From an uncultured Demequina sp. (GTDB lineage Bacteria > Actinomycetota > Actinomycetes > Actinomycetales > Demequinaceae), in the NCBI GenBank assembly GCA_937925595.1, contig CALALQ010000500.1:1-31885 (forward strand): DNA of 31,885 nt, written 5' to 3'. Both the position numbers and the translations under genes were made by a program. Under the pieces are notes generated by a model that was not told the DNA's origin, did not search any database, and saw only the letters and a list, made by a program, of their open reading frames with translations. Shown in pieces: positions 8,605 to 18,236 of this stretch; the first letter of the stretch is position 1, and the number at the start of each line of letters is the position of its first letter.

Positions 8605-8778
8605 CGCGGTTTCTGTTCCTTACAGGTGTGTAAATGCCCTCTTAGTCTCCCTTTTCCACTAGTAAGTAGACAAGGCAGGAGGTGCGTAATTCGTCACACC
8701 GCGTGCGCGCGCCTCAAACTGCGCATTTTTCTTGTGTGACCCGCGTCATAGTTGCGTGCGAAGGCCCTCTCATGAGGC

Positions 8779-9552
8779 ATGACATCAGAGGTGACGAGTA
8801 CGGGAACCGCTTCGGCCTCCGCACTGCTGCGCACTTGGGAATCCGAGAGTGTGTCTTCAGTGTGGCTGCGCCCGGGCGACTGGTACACCCCTGCAGTTGA
8901 GGCGCTCGTTGAAGCGCTCGAGGCCGGCCTGGACACCGCTCCTGCCGCCTTCCGTCTTGGCCAAGCGCGTGCAGCCGCCGGCGTAGGCATCACCGAGGCG
9001 CTCGATGACATGGCGGTGCTCTTCCGCGCAGCCGGCTTCGAGGCCGCTCCCATCCGCACCATCCGCTCGCTGTGCGAGGGTTGGACCGAGCGCGACACCG
9101 CGCCGGTGATTGCGCCCACGCTGATCGACCCGGAGTCCGGCCTTGGCACGCGTGAGTACCTCATGCAGCGCCTCGCCGAGGTCTACGGAACGGCGATGCG
9201 TGAGGGAACCAAGGTGAGCGAGACCCACGCGCTGGTCTTTGTGGATGTTTCCGTTGATGACAACGACCCGTGGCAGCGCATCGCGCGCAACGCCGCGGTG
9301 GGCTCCGCGCTTGCCGACGCTTACAGCGCCGGACACCCCATGGCACGACTGTCGGACGGCGTCTACGCCGTCCTCGTGGAGCGGGATGACGAGCTTGGTG
9401 GTGGTCTTGCCGCCCTCCGCGATCACATCGCTGAGAGGTCCGTCGAGATGCGCATCGGCAACCTGCTCCGCCAACCCCCGCGTGTGTGGATCGAGTCCCT
9501 TCCGGACACACACGCGTATGTCCAGGATCTCCTGGAGTCCGTCTACCGCTGA
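8779..9552 (+). CDS. Degenerate GGDEF-like domain protein
   Basis: 257 aa, cytoplasmic, with no signal peptide or TM segment. Residues 30-110 are a helical region of unknown type. From residue 116 the pattern follows a GGDEF nucleotide-cyclase fold: DPESGLGTREYL (117-128) resembles the usual DPLTGLxNRxxL entry, and FVDVS (144-148) resembles the first metal-binding strand. Where GGDEF should stand there is LSDGVYAVLV (181-190), so cyclase activity is unlikely and a binding or structural role is more plausible. The gene is transcribed away from the membrane-tethered sigma factor across a 174-bp spacer in which I found no convincing promoter. The ATG has no clear RBS, so translation may be leaderless or start slightly downstream. 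Confidence 0.7.
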   Translation: MTSEVTSTGTASASALLRTWESESVSSVWLRPGDWYTPAVEALVEALEAGLDTAPAAFRLGQARAAAGVGITEALDDMAVLFRAAGFEAAPIRTIRSLCEGWTERDTAPVIAPTLIDPESGLGTREYLMQRLAEVYGTAMREGTKVSETHALVFVDVSVDDNDPWQRIARNAAVGSALADAYSAGHPMARLSDGVYAVLVERDDELGGGLAALRDHIAERSVEMRIGNLLRQPPRVWIESLPDTHAYVQDLLESVYR

Positions 9553-9567
9553 GACAAGACGGACTGG

Positions 9568-9600
9568 CGGCCGGCACCGAGCTGAGGGCGGTGCCGGCCG
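9568..9600 (+). terminator. Hairpin terminator after the GGDEF-like gene
   Basis: Perfect 11-bp stem (9568-9578 with 9590-9600) around an 11-nt loop, 16 bp after the stop codon. No clear U-run follows, so termination strength is uncertain. Confidence 0.65.
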
Positions 9601-9636
9601 TTGCATGTCACGCAAGAAACACGCGAGGCTAGGGCC

Positions 9637-9879
9637 ATGGCAGGCGAGGTATCGAGGTTCGCCGTGCGGGTCAAGCCCGGTTCTCGCAAGGGACCGCTCG
9701 TCGAAGCCGCTCCGGATGGCGAGCTCACGGTATGGGTCAAAGAGCGCGCCGTCGATGGCGCGGCGAACGAAGGGGTGGTGGCGGCGCTCGCCGATCACTT
9801 CGGTGTGCGCAAGCGAGACGTGCGCATCCTCAGCGGTCACACCTCACGACTCAAGCGAGTCGAGATCGAGATCGCTTAA
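9637..9879 (+). CDS. DUF167 (YggU-family) protein
   Basis: An 80-aa protein with the DUF167 pattern: RFAVRVKPGSRKG near the start, then VDGAANEGVVAALADHFGV and RILSGHTSRLKRVEIE. The family is widespread and small, with no established biochemical function. The ATG at 9637 is preferred over an upstream TTG in the same frame (9601) because it gives the usual family length and has GAGG 8 bp upstream. Its TAA overlaps the stop of the convergent VOC gene, both using the bases TTAA. Confidence 0.85.
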   Translation: MAGEVSRFAVRVKPGSRKGPLVEAAPDGELTVWVKERAVDGAANEGVVAALADHFGVRKRDVRILSGHTSRLKRVEIEIA

Positions 9880-10235
9880 GCCTTGCTCCACACGGCGAGT
9901 TCCACGCCGCTGGGATCCGTGAAGTGGAAACGGCGGCCGTCGGGGAAGTCGAAGATCTCTCGCACGATGCGGCCGCCTGCCGCGATGACGGCGTCGCGGG
10001 TCGCTTCAAGGTTGTTCGAATAGATCACGACGAGCGCCCCGTCGCCGGGAGCAATGGCGCCCACCTGGTTGATGCCGCCCGTCTCGCGACCATCCGGCGT
10101 GGTGATCCCCAGGTAGGCGGGTCCGTAGGGAGTGAAGCGCCAACCAAAGGCTGCGCTGTAGAACGCCTCAGCAGCGTCGATGTCCAAGGCCGGGATCTCG
10201 ATGTAGTCGAACCCGTGGTGCGCGTGAACTTCCAT
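9876..10235 (-). CDS. VOC-family (glyoxalase/bleomycin-resistance fold) protein
   Basis: 119 aa with one vicinal-oxygen-chelate domain made of two beta-alpha-beta-beta-beta modules. The first begins HHGFDYIEIPALDIDAAEAFY and the second includes the late FHFTDPSGVELAVW. His, the glyoxalase-like GGI segment and the final Glu are consistent with a metal site, but the substrate is unknown. The ATG at 10235 is preferred to a longer frame reaching 10328, because the extra 31 residues are basic, lie over a large palindrome and are absent from the usual family start. The gene lies downstream of hspR but is separated from it by that palindrome. Confidence 0.85.
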   Translation of the reverse strand: MEVHAHHGFDYIEIPALDIDAAEAFYSAAFGWRFTPYGPAYLGITTPDGRETGGINQVGAIAPGDGALVVIYSNNLEATRDAVIAAGGRIVREIFDFPDGRRFHFTDPSGVELAVWSKA

Positions 10236-10286
10236 GGTCCGATTGTGGCGTGACCCTCCCACATACGTGCGGCGACGCGGCGACCG

Positions 10287-10342
10287 GTTGCGGTATCTGA
10301 GTGTCGCGAAACCGCGGTTTCGCGACACTCAAGTACCGCAAC
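10287..10342. repeat. 56-bp near-perfect palindrome
   Basis: Symmetry centre between 10314 and 10315. The inner 34 bp (10298-10331, built on GTGTCGCGAAACC) is a perfect palindrome with no loop. Two mismatched positions follow (10296-10297 against 10332-10333), then eight or nine more paired bases. It starts 23 bp after the hspR stop in the direction of transcription. No T-run follows. It could end the heat-shock operon transcript or be a dispersed palindromic element. Confidence 0.85.
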
Positions 10343-10364
10343 GAGGGGAGGGGGTGGCCGCGGG

Positions 10365-10799
10365 CTAGGACTCGTCGCGCCAGGGGTCCTGCCACGGGTC
10401 GCGCCACAGCACGACGGCGCGTCCCTCAGCGCGCGACGCTCGCCGTCCGCGTTCGACGATGATGACCGACCCGGTGGGCCCGGACGTGAAGACGCGAGCG
10501 CCAGGGTCGGCCTTGGGTCGCAGCTTCTCGACCTCCGCCTCAAGTTCCTGCACGCGCTTGGCGAGAGTGAGAATGCGTGCGATACCAGCGAGATTGATGC
10601 CCTCGTCGTGGCTCATTCGCTGAATCTCGCGCAGCGTAGCGACGTCGCGAAGCGAATAGCGGCGCCCGCCTCCAGGGCGGCGCTTGGGCACCACGAGGCC
10701 CAGCCGGTCATACTGGCGCAGCGTCTGCGCGTGCATCCCCGCGAGCTCCGCGGCCGCGGAGATCAGGAAGACGGGTTCGTCGACGTCCGGCTGTTCCAT
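10365..10799 (-). CDS. hspR: Heat-shock repressor HspR (MerR family)
   Basis: A 144-aa repressor of the dnaK operon. The N-terminus holds a MerR-type winged HTH (about 11-75): VFLISAAAELAGMHAQTLRQYDRLGLV, then RRPGGGRRYSLRDVATLREIQ. A short coiled coil (79-95, LAKRVQELEAEVEKL) serves dimerisation. The C-terminal tail is rich in Arg, Asp and Trp. It is the last gene of dnaK-grpE-dnaJ-hspR, starting 3 bp after the dnaJ stop. HspR is known to bind HAIR inverted repeats with DnaK as co-repressor. Two such repeats lie before dnaK here, giving a self-limiting loop. Confidence 0.95.
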   Translation of the reverse strand: MEQPDVDEPVFLISAAAELAGMHAQTLRQYDRLGLVVPKRRPGGGRRYSLRDVATLREIQRMSHDEGINLAGIARILTLAKRVQELEAEVEKLRPKADPGARVFTSGPTGSVIIVERGRRASRAEGRAVVLWRDPWQDPWRDES

Positions 10800-10802
10800 G
10801 GC

Positions 10803-11732
10803 CTACCTCGCCGCGTCCTTGTAGAGCGAGTCGCGAGGCGACTCCTTGAGGTGCACACCAAGCGCCTCAAGCGCCTTCCTCGCCTCCTTGGTCAGCTTCT
10901 TGGGCACAGCCACCTCGATCTTCACCAGCAGGTCGCCGGTCGCGGTCTTCGACTGCAGGCCGCGGCCCTTGACGCGCAGCGTCTGGCCCGACGCTGTTCC
11001 CGCCGGCACCTTCACCGTCACCTTCTCACCGGTGAGGGTGGGGACGTCGACAGCCGCGCCGAGCGTCGCCTCGGTGAACGTCACGGGCACGGTGACCTTG
11101 AGGTTGAGACCGTCGGAACTGAAGACCGGATGCTTCGCGACGCGCACGGTGAGGATGAGGTCGCCAGGAGGGCCGCCATTCGCTCCGGGTCGCCCCTTCT
11201 TGGGCACGCGGATCTTCTGACCGTCCTTGACGCCGACGGGCAGTCGCGTGGTGACGCGCTGGCCGTCGAGGCTCAGTGTCACCGTCGCGCCCTGTGCCGC
11301 CTCGCGGAACGAGACCTCGGTGACGGCGCCGATGTCGGATCCGCGCTGGGGTCCGCGCTGGAAGCCGCCGCCGAACATCTGGCTGAGGATGTCGTCGAAC
11401 CCCGCGCCGCCGCCGGGCTGCGCGCCGCCGAACATGCCGCCGAAGACGTCTTCGAAGCCCTGTGATCCGCCACCCGCCTGGAAACGGGGACCTCCGCCGC
11501 CCATGGCGCGCACAGCGTCGTACTGCTTGCGCTGCTCGGGGTCGGACAGCACTCCGTAGGCCTCACCGACGTCTTTGAAGCGCTGTTCGGCCTTCGCGTC
11601 GCCGGGGTTGCGGTCGGGGTGCAGGTCCTTCGCGAGCTTGCGGTACGCCTTCTTGATCGCAGCCTGGTCTGCGTCCTTCGGCACGCCGAGCGTGGCGTAG
11701 AAGTCCTTGCTGAACCAGTCCTGACTCGCCAC
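10803..11732 (-). CDS. dnaJ: DnaJ/CbpA-type J-domain co-chaperone without zinc finger
   Basis: 309 aa. The J domain (about 9-73) carries the HPD motif (38-40) that stimulates DnaK ATPase. A Gly/Phe-rich linker (about 77-135) follows, then the two beta-barrel substrate-binding domains ([21 protein letters not shown] to the end). The CxxCxGxG zinc-finger repeats of classical DnaJ are absent, so this is a type II (CbpA-like) protein. It starts with GTG at 11732, with AGGAG 9 bp upstream, 12 bp after the grpE stop. Confidence 0.93.
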   Translation of the reverse strand: MASQDWFSKDFYATLGVPKDADQAAIKKAYRKLAKDLHPDRNPGDAKAEQRFKDVGEAYGVLSDPEQRKQYDAVRAMGGGGPRFQAGGGSQGFEDVFGGMFGGAQPGGGAGFDDILSQMFGGGFQRGPQRGSDIGAVTEVSFREAAQGATVTLSLDGQRVTTRLPVGVKDGQKIRVPKKGRPGANGGPPGDLILTVRVAKHPVFSSDGLNLKVTVPVTFTEATLGAAVDVPTLTGEKVTVKVPAGTASGQTLRVKGRGLQSKTATGDLLVKIEVAVPKKLTKEARKALEALGVHLKESPRDSLYKDAAR

Positions 11733-11744
11733 GGTTCGCTGCTC

Positions 11745-12302
11745 CTACTCCGGCTGGGCGACGATCACGCGAGCGGGCCGCAGGATGCGGTCGCCCACCC
11801 GGTGTCCAGGCTGCGCGACCGTCGTGATCGTCGGCTCGGTGACGTCGGCGCTCGGCTGTGACATGAGCGCCTCGTGAAGGGATGGGTCGAAGGCCTCTCC
11901 CACCGCTCCAAAGCTCGACCAGCCCAGCTGCGCAAGTGCCGTCTCGAGCTTCGTGGCGATCGCGGCGAAGGGGCCGTCCTCGAGATCGCCGTGCTCTCGA
12001 GCGGCGAGGATGTCGTCGAGCGTGGGGATGAGCGCCTCGATGGTGCGCGCGGTGGCAAGCTCGCTCGCGGCCGCGCGGTCGCGGTCCACGCGCTTGCGGT
12101 AGTTGACGTACTCGGCTTGGAGGCGCTGGAGGTCGGCGAGGTGCTCTGCCGCCTTCGCCTCCGCCTTGTCGAGCGCGCTGTCTGCCGCGCTCTCGTCGGC
12201 CTCGATGTCTGCCGCCGCGTCATTGATGATCGACTCCGCGGCGCTCAGGGCGTCCTCGGCATTGTCGTCGTCAGGGGTGTTGAATCCGGTGCTGTCGTTC
12301 AT
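11745..12302 (-). CDS. grpE: Nucleotide-exchange factor GrpE
   Basis: 185 aa. A long acidic N-terminus is followed by the coiled coil (HLADLQRLQAEYVNYRKRVDRD) that dimerises GrpE. The beta domain ends with GDRILRPARVIVAQ, the conserved GrpE C-terminal signature. It releases ADP from DnaK. GGGAG lies just upstream of the ATG. The 66-bp gap to dnaK contains a strong hairpin, so grpE may be expressed below dnaK. Confidence 0.95.
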   Translation of the reverse strand: MNDSTGFNTPDDDNAEDALSAAESIINDAAADIEADESAADSALDKAEAKAAEHLADLQRLQAEYVNYRKRVDRDRAAASELATARTIEALIPTLDDILAAREHGDLEDGPFAAIATKLETALAQLGWSSFGAVGEAFDPSLHEALMSQPSADVTEPTITTVAQPGHRVGDRILRPARVIVAQPE

Positions 12303-12324
12303 TGCTGCTCCCTGCCTAGGCGAG

Positions 12325-12355
12325 GGCCGACGCTGTGGTCACCACAGCGTCGGCC
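12325..12355 (-). terminator. Perfect hairpin between dnaK and grpE, possible partial terminator
   Basis: A 15-bp perfect stem (12325-12339 with 12341-12355) around a single C. Each arm contains CCGACGCTGTGGT, so the hairpin is an inverted pair of the window's dispersed 12-mer variant. No U-run follows in the direction of transcription, so partial attenuation or mRNA processing is more likely than full termination. Confidence 0.6.
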
Positions 12356-12368
12356 GCTTGCCTTGACG

Positions 12369-14219
<1,851 letters not shown>

Positions 14220-14252
14220 GTGATGTCCTCCTTGAAAAGTGTCCCGCTCATA

Positions 14253-14273
14253 GTTGAGCGACCTAGACTCAAG
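14253..14273. promoter_or_regulatory. HAIR operator 1 (HspR site)
   Basis: Read on the minus strand: CTTGAGT-N7-GCTCAAC, against the known HspR consensus CTTGAGT-N7-ACTCAAG. It overlaps the proposed -10 of the dnaK promoter. Confidence 0.9.
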
Positions 14274-14299
14274 TTACGCTCACGGCCCGACGCTGTCAA
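14271..14299 (-). promoter_or_regulatory. Likely dnaK operon promoter
   Basis: On the minus strand, TTGACA (14299-14294), a 17-bp spacer, then TAACTT (14276-14271). The -35 is consensus and the -10 weak. It is bracketed by the two HAIR sites. The dispersed 12-mer copy at 14285-14296 shares three bases with the -35. Confidence 0.65.
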
Positions 14300-14314
14300 G
14301 ATTTTCCGCCAAAA

Positions 14315-14335
14315 CTTGAGTTGGTCTGGCTCAAC
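14315..14335. promoter_or_regulatory. HAIR operator 2 (HspR site)
   Basis: Plus strand CTTGAGT-N7-GCTCAAC, the same half-sites as HAIR 1, with centres about 62 bp apart. It lies just upstream of the -35, which fits cooperative repression or looping. Confidence 0.9.
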
Positions 14336-14358
14336 TTTGGCGAAGGCCCAGAAAGACG

Positions 14359-14387
14359 AAAAAGCGCGCGACCCTGAGGTCGCGCGC
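14359..14387 (-). terminator. Rho-independent terminator of the LGFP-repeat gene
   Basis: Minus-strand stem of 10 bp (14378-14387 with 14364-14373), 4-nt loop, then five T. It lies 15 bp after the stop codon. Confidence 0.9.
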
Positions 14388-14401
14388 CTTCTCGCTGAGA
14401 A

Positions 14402-16978
14402 CTACTTGAGTGTCACGACGGCACCGGCCGTCTCAGTGACGGCAACGGTGCCCTTCTCGAACTTCTGGGACAGCTTGCCTTTGGAGTCGGTGGTGGCCGG
14501 GGCCGTGGGCCAGCCGAGGCCAGCCAGCCCGCCGACCTTCTTGCGTGCATCCCAGATCGCCTTGGGAACGAAGAACGCGCCGCGCTTGTCGTTCCACGCC
14601 ATCGCACCCTTTTCGAAGTTCTGGTACTTGCCGCCGGTGCCAGCGCTGCTGGTGCCAACTGCGGCGGTCGGCCAGCCGGTGCCGGCAAGGCCGCCGGCCT
14701 GGTTGCGTGCCTCCCACATCGGCTGCGGGATGAAGAACGCGCCGCGCGACTCCTGCCAGGTGATCGCGCCGTCCTCGAAGTACTGGTACTTGCCGCCAGC
14801 CCCAGCGCCGCTGGTCTTGACGACCCCGGTGGGCCAGCCGGTGCCGGCAAGGCCGCCGGCCTGGTTGCGTGCCTCCCAGACGGGCTTGGGGATGAAGAAC
14901 GCGCCACGTGACTCCTGCCACGTGATGGTGCCATTCGCGAAGGTCTGGTACTCGCCACCATCGCGCGCGCTGCTCCAGCCAACGTTGCCCTTGGGCCATC
15001 CGAGCGCGCCGCCGCCCAGGCCCTCGGCCTTGGACAGCTCCCACTGGTTGATGCCCACGATCGCGTACTTCGAGGCATCGGCGATGACGACTCCGCGCTC
15101 GAACTTCTGGACGTCGATCTTCAGGTCCGGCTTGGGAGTCAACGACGAGGTCGGCCAGCCGAGCGTGCCATCGACGTGACCGGTGTCGCCCCAAGCAGTG
15201 CGGAACTTGCCCGTCAGCAGGAACGCCTTCTTCGAGGGCTGCTTTGCCACCGCGGCCTTGACGAAGCCTTGGTAGACGCCGCCGCCGTTCGTGGCGATGG
15301 TCTTGTGGTTCGACGTTGGGTCGCCGATCGAGCCGCTAGAGAACCCAGAGCTCGCCCACGTCGGCACGAGCTCGGTGGCGAGGTAGGCCGCCTGCGATCC
15401 GTTGACGAGGATGCTGCCGTTCTCAAAGTCCTGCTGACGCCACGCCGTGTCGCCGTAGTAGGCACGGCTGCCGATTGGCCAGCCCACCTTTGCGATGCCG
15501 CCGCGCTCGAGGAACTTCTTGAGCGTCACGTTGTACACGGGGAAGGTGCCGTGCGACGAACTGTAGATGTTGCCGCTGTCGAACTCCTGCCACAGGCCGC
15601 CGCCGCGTTCGGTGGTGGCGGTTGCCGTGACGGACTTGGGCCAGCCGAGTGCTCCGGCGATGCCGCCGCGCTTGGTGTACTCGTCCACCAGTTCGGTGGG
15701 AACGAAGCCGGCCTTGGTGTCTTCGCGATAGGCGGTGCCGCTCGTGAACAGCTGGGTGTAGCGCGCGTTGGCGTCCTTTGCGTGGTAGCCCGCGGGCCAG
15801 CCCATGGGGCCGTCAGGTCCCTTGTTGTCGAGATACAGCGTGCGAATCGCACTCCACACCGTGTACACCTTGCCGCTGCCCTGTTGGGTCAGCAGGGCGC
15901 TGTCGAAGTCCTGGTAGGTCCCGCCGCCGTCGGCGCTCGATGTCTTGGGGTCGGCCTTAGGCCATCCGAAGTCCGCGATGCGAGCCTTCCAGGACTTGGC
16001 GATCTCGCCGGTGATCACGTGAGCGCCGTGCTTCTGGTTCCAGGCGATGATCCCCTTCTTGTACTCCTGGTAGACGCCACCCTTCTTAGCGGTGGACTTG
16101 ACGATCGAACCCACGCGAGCGCCAAGGGAGCCGGTGGATCCGCCGAGTTTCGTGTACATCGCGTCGATCGCGATCGCGCCCGCCGACCCGGTCGCGCCCC
16201 ACCAGTCGGTGTACAGGCGCCAGAAGTTGCGGTTGCCGTAGGACGAACAAGAGTCGCCCTTGCCCGTGAGGTTCTTGAGCGCCGCCGCGTTGGGCGTGTA
16301 CGGCGTGTACACGTAGAGCGCGTGCGTGGCCTGGTTCTTCACGAACACGGACTTGGTGCCGCAAGAAGTGTTTGGGTGGTACTGAATATTCGAGGTCTTG
16401 CCCGCTGCGTAGCGGTTGTAGTGGGAACTGCTCGTGAGCGTGTAGCCCTTGAGCAGCGAAGCGCCGTAGTACACCTGCGCGTAGAGACCCTTATAGGGCG
16501 TGGTGCAGCCGGTCGAGTCCGGGCAGCCAGCGCCCATCGCGTACCAGAACGCGCGCTCTGCGGGAGCGGTAGAGGTGACGAGGCTCTGCTCCTTCTGCAG
16601 GATCACGAGGATCGCCTTGGGGCTGATGCCGCATGCCTTGCCCACCTTCGCGATGATCTGACCGGCAGTCTGGTTCTTCGCGGCGGAAATCGCCTTGCAC
16701 CTCGTTGTTGCCGACTTCGCGGTGATGTCCTCTTTGTAGTTCCTGATGCAGGTCTTGCCGCTCGCGCAGCCCTTGTTCATGCCCTTGATGAAGGCATCGG
16801 CTTCAGCACCAGTGAGGGACGAGCCGTTGAAGAAGTCTTCGTCACTGATGAGATAGCCGGGATCGAAGTCCTTGGCGTCTGCAGCTTGAGCAACGTGTGC
16901 TGGCGCCACCACCAGGCTGGCTGCAAGCGCCAAGACAGTGAGGATTGAGGCGACAACTCGCGTGGGGGAGATCGGCAT
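14402..16978 (-). CDS. Secreted LGFP-repeat protein with lysozyme-like N-terminal domain
   Basis: 858 aa. A signal peptide (1-32, ending AHVAQA) shows export. Residues of about 35-260 are Cys-rich and contain ISPKAILVILQKEQSL with a helix-Glu pattern like soluble lytic transglycosylases, so a cell-wall-cutting domain is possible but unproven. From about residue 290 to the end there are about 11 LGFP repeats (xLGWPxx...GGxYQxFExGxIxW). LGFP repeats are known in mycobacterial and corynebacterial envelope proteins, where they are thought to bind the cell wall. The ATG at 16978 is chosen over an in-frame start at 17095 because it places the signal peptide first and has GAAGGG upstream. The gene sits alone between dnaK and the divergent rhodanese. 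Confidence 0.88.
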   Translation of the reverse strand: MPISPTRVVASILTVLALAASLVVAPAHVAQAADAKDFDPGYLISDEDFFNGSSLTGAEADAFIKGMNKGCASGKTCIRNYKEDITAKSATTRCKAISAAKNQTAGQIIAKVGKACGISPKAILVILQKEQSLVTSTAPAERAFWYAMGAGCPDSTGCTTPYKGLYAQVYYGASLLKGYTLTSSSHYNRYAAGKTSNIQYHPNTSCGTKSVFVKNQATHALYVYTPYTPNAAALKNLTGKGDSCSSYGNRNFWRLYTDWWGATGSAGAIAIDAMYTKLGGSTGSLGARVGSIVKSTAKKGGVYQEYKKGIIAWNQKHGAHVITGEIAKSWKARIADFGWPKADPKTSSADGGGTYQDFDSALLTQQGSGKVYTVWSAIRTLYLDNKGPDGPMGWPAGYHAKDANARYTQLFTSGTAYREDTKAGFVPTELVDEYTKRGGIAGALGWPKSVTATATTERGGGLWQEFDSGNIYSSSHGTFPVYNVTLKKFLERGGIAKVGWPIGSRAYYGDTAWRQQDFENGSILVNGSQAAYLATELVPTWASSGFSSGSIGDPTSNHKTIATNGGGVYQGFVKAAVAKQPSKKAFLLTGKFRTAWGDTGHVDGTLGWPTSSLTPKPDLKIDVQKFERGVVIADASKYAIVGINQWELSKAEGLGGGALGWPKGNVGWSSARDGGEYQTFANGTITWQESRGAFFIPKPVWEARNQAGGLAGTGWPTGVVKTSGAGAGGKYQYFEDGAITWQESRGAFFIPQPMWEARNQAGGLAGTGWPTAAVGTSSAGTGGKYQNFEKGAMAWNDKRGAFFVPKAIWDARKKVGGLAGLGWPTAPATTDSKGKLSQKFEKGTVAVTETAGAVVTLK
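14509..15153 (-). repeat. Four 162-bp tandem repeat units in the LGFP gene
   Basis: Units start at 14509, 14671, 14833 and 14995 with an exact 162-bp (54-codon) period. The two middle units are nearly identical at DNA level, starting GCCAGCCGGTGCCGGC, which indicates recent duplication. The outer units have diverged. Confidence 0.85.
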
Positions 16979-17121
16979 GCCGGACCCTTCGTCGATTGTT
17001 CGGTCCTTAACGTTATCGGCGCTTTTCGAAAAACCCTGAATGGCGTGACCTAACTCACTCAACATTTTCCCTGCCAGTGAGGACTTTCGTGGCACCCCCA
17101 GGGCCGCGTAGCGTCGGGCCC

Positions 17122-17595
17122 ATGACGACGCCAGCCGACGCTGCAGCCCACTTTCGCGCCAAGCTCGCCTTTGAGACGGATGTGACGGATGTGCACAACG
17201 CTCTCGAGACTGGCGAACCCGGATTCGTGCTCATCGACACGCGCAATCTCGAGGCATGGAAGCAGGGCCACGCTCGCGGGGCGATCCACATGCCCAAGCC
17301 GGAGATGCGCTCGCGGATTCCCGAGCAGTTCCCCGCCGACACCCAGTTCGTCGTCTACTGCTGGGGTCCTGGGTGCAATGGCGCGACCAACGCTGGTCTC
17401 ATCATCAGCGAGCTCGGCTATGCCGTGAAGGAGATGATCGGCGGCTTCGAGTATTGGGTGCGCGAGGGAATGCCCGTGGACAAGGTCGTGACCGACTCCG
17501 CAGGCAATGAGGTCACGGTCGACGGCACCCAGCCCGTGGATCCGCTCACGGCCCCGCTTCCCGTTGGCGGTCAGCGCATCGCCTGCGACTGCTAG
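17122..17595 (+). CDS. Rhodanese-like sulfurtransferase-domain protein
   Basis: 157-aa single rhodanese domain. The active-site loop is CWGPGCN (90-96), in which the first Cys would carry the persulfide. FVLIDTRNLEAWKQGHARGAIHMP (35-58) is the conserved CH2A region. It is cytoplasmic, with no signal peptide. The ATG at 17122 fits the family start; a GTG at 17077 in frame is an alternative, and neither has a good RBS. Family members move sulfur or detoxify cyanide; the actual substrate is unknown. Its TAG overlaps the convergent thiQ stop in the bases CTAG. Confidence 0.88.
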   Translation: MTTPADAAAHFRAKLAFETDVTDVHNALETGEPGFVLIDTRNLEAWKQGHARGAIHMPKPEMRSRIPEQFPADTQFVVYCWGPGCNGATNAGLIISELGYAVKEMIGGFEYWVREGMPVDKVVTDSAGNEVTVDGTQPVDPLTAPLPVGGQRIACDC

Positions 17596-18236
17596 ACGAG
17601 CCGTCCCGCGTCCATCCTCAGCACGCGGCTCGCGACCCGCTCGGCCTCGGCTGGGTCGTGGGTCACCATGAGCGCCGTGATGCCCGACGCTGTGAGGACT
17701 TCGCGCAGATCGTCGGCGACGCGCTGCCGCAGTTCGGCGTCGAGTGAGCTGAGCGGCTCGTCGAGGCACAGCAGTCGCGGGCTGGGAGCCAGGGAACGGG
17801 CGAGGGCGACGCGTTGGCGCTGTCCGCCGCTGAGCTCTGTGACCTTGCGATGGGCGAGGCCTTCGAGTCCCACGAGTTCGAGCAGCTCTGCGACGCGCGC
17901 GTCGCGCTGCGCTCGCGGCAGGGAGTGGATGCCGTACGCGATGTTGCCGCCAACCGTGAGGTGGGGAAACAGCTGGCCGTCTTGGAAGACGAGCCCGAAG
18001 CCGCGCTCGTGAACGGGCGTGCTCGTGACATCCTCGCCGTCGAACGCGACGGTGCCGGCAGTGGTCTCCACGATGCCGACGATCGCGCCAAGCAGCGACG
18101 ACTTTCCGCATCCAGAGGGACCGAGCAGTGCGACGATCTCTCCCTTGTCGACAGTGAGCGACGCGTCGTCCACTGCGGTGACCGGCGGCTTGCCGGGGTA
18201 GACGACGCTGACGCCGCGAACGTCGAGCCCACTCAT
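17592..18236 (-). CDS. thiQ: Thiamine ABC transporter ATP-binding protein
   Basis: 214-aa ABC ATPase: Walker A GPSGCGKSS (39-47), Q-loop Q85, signature LSGGQ (135-139), Walker B LLCLDE with E160 as catalytic base, and switch H173. It powers import through ThiP on the cytoplasmic face. The ATG overlaps the thiP stop by 4 bp (ATGA), so the two are translationally coupled. A longer frame to 18515 runs into thiP and lacks family similarity. Naming it ThiQ rests on the operon with ThiB and ThiP and on the TPP riboswitch in front; the ATPase alone would be generic. Confidence 0.88.
   Translation of the reverse strand: MSGLDVRGVSVVYPGKPPVTAVDDASLTVDKGEIVALLGPSGCGKSSLLGAIVGIVETTAGTVAFDGEDVTSTPVHERGFGLVFQDGQLFPHLTVGGNIAYGIHSLPRAQRDARVAELLELVGLEGLAHRKVTELSGGQRQRVALARSLAPSPRLLCLDEPLSSLDAELRQRVADDLREVLTASGITALMVTHDPAEAERVASRVLRMDAGRLV

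Noticed and set aside
9601..9636. TTG-initiated extension of the DUF167 gene
   Set aside because: It overlaps the tail of a terminator hairpin and adds residues absent from the family. The ATG at 9637 has a better-placed RBS.
15176..16948. 590-codon plus-strand frame across the LGFP gene
   Set aside because: The repeats and signal peptide are on the minus strand; this is a shadow.
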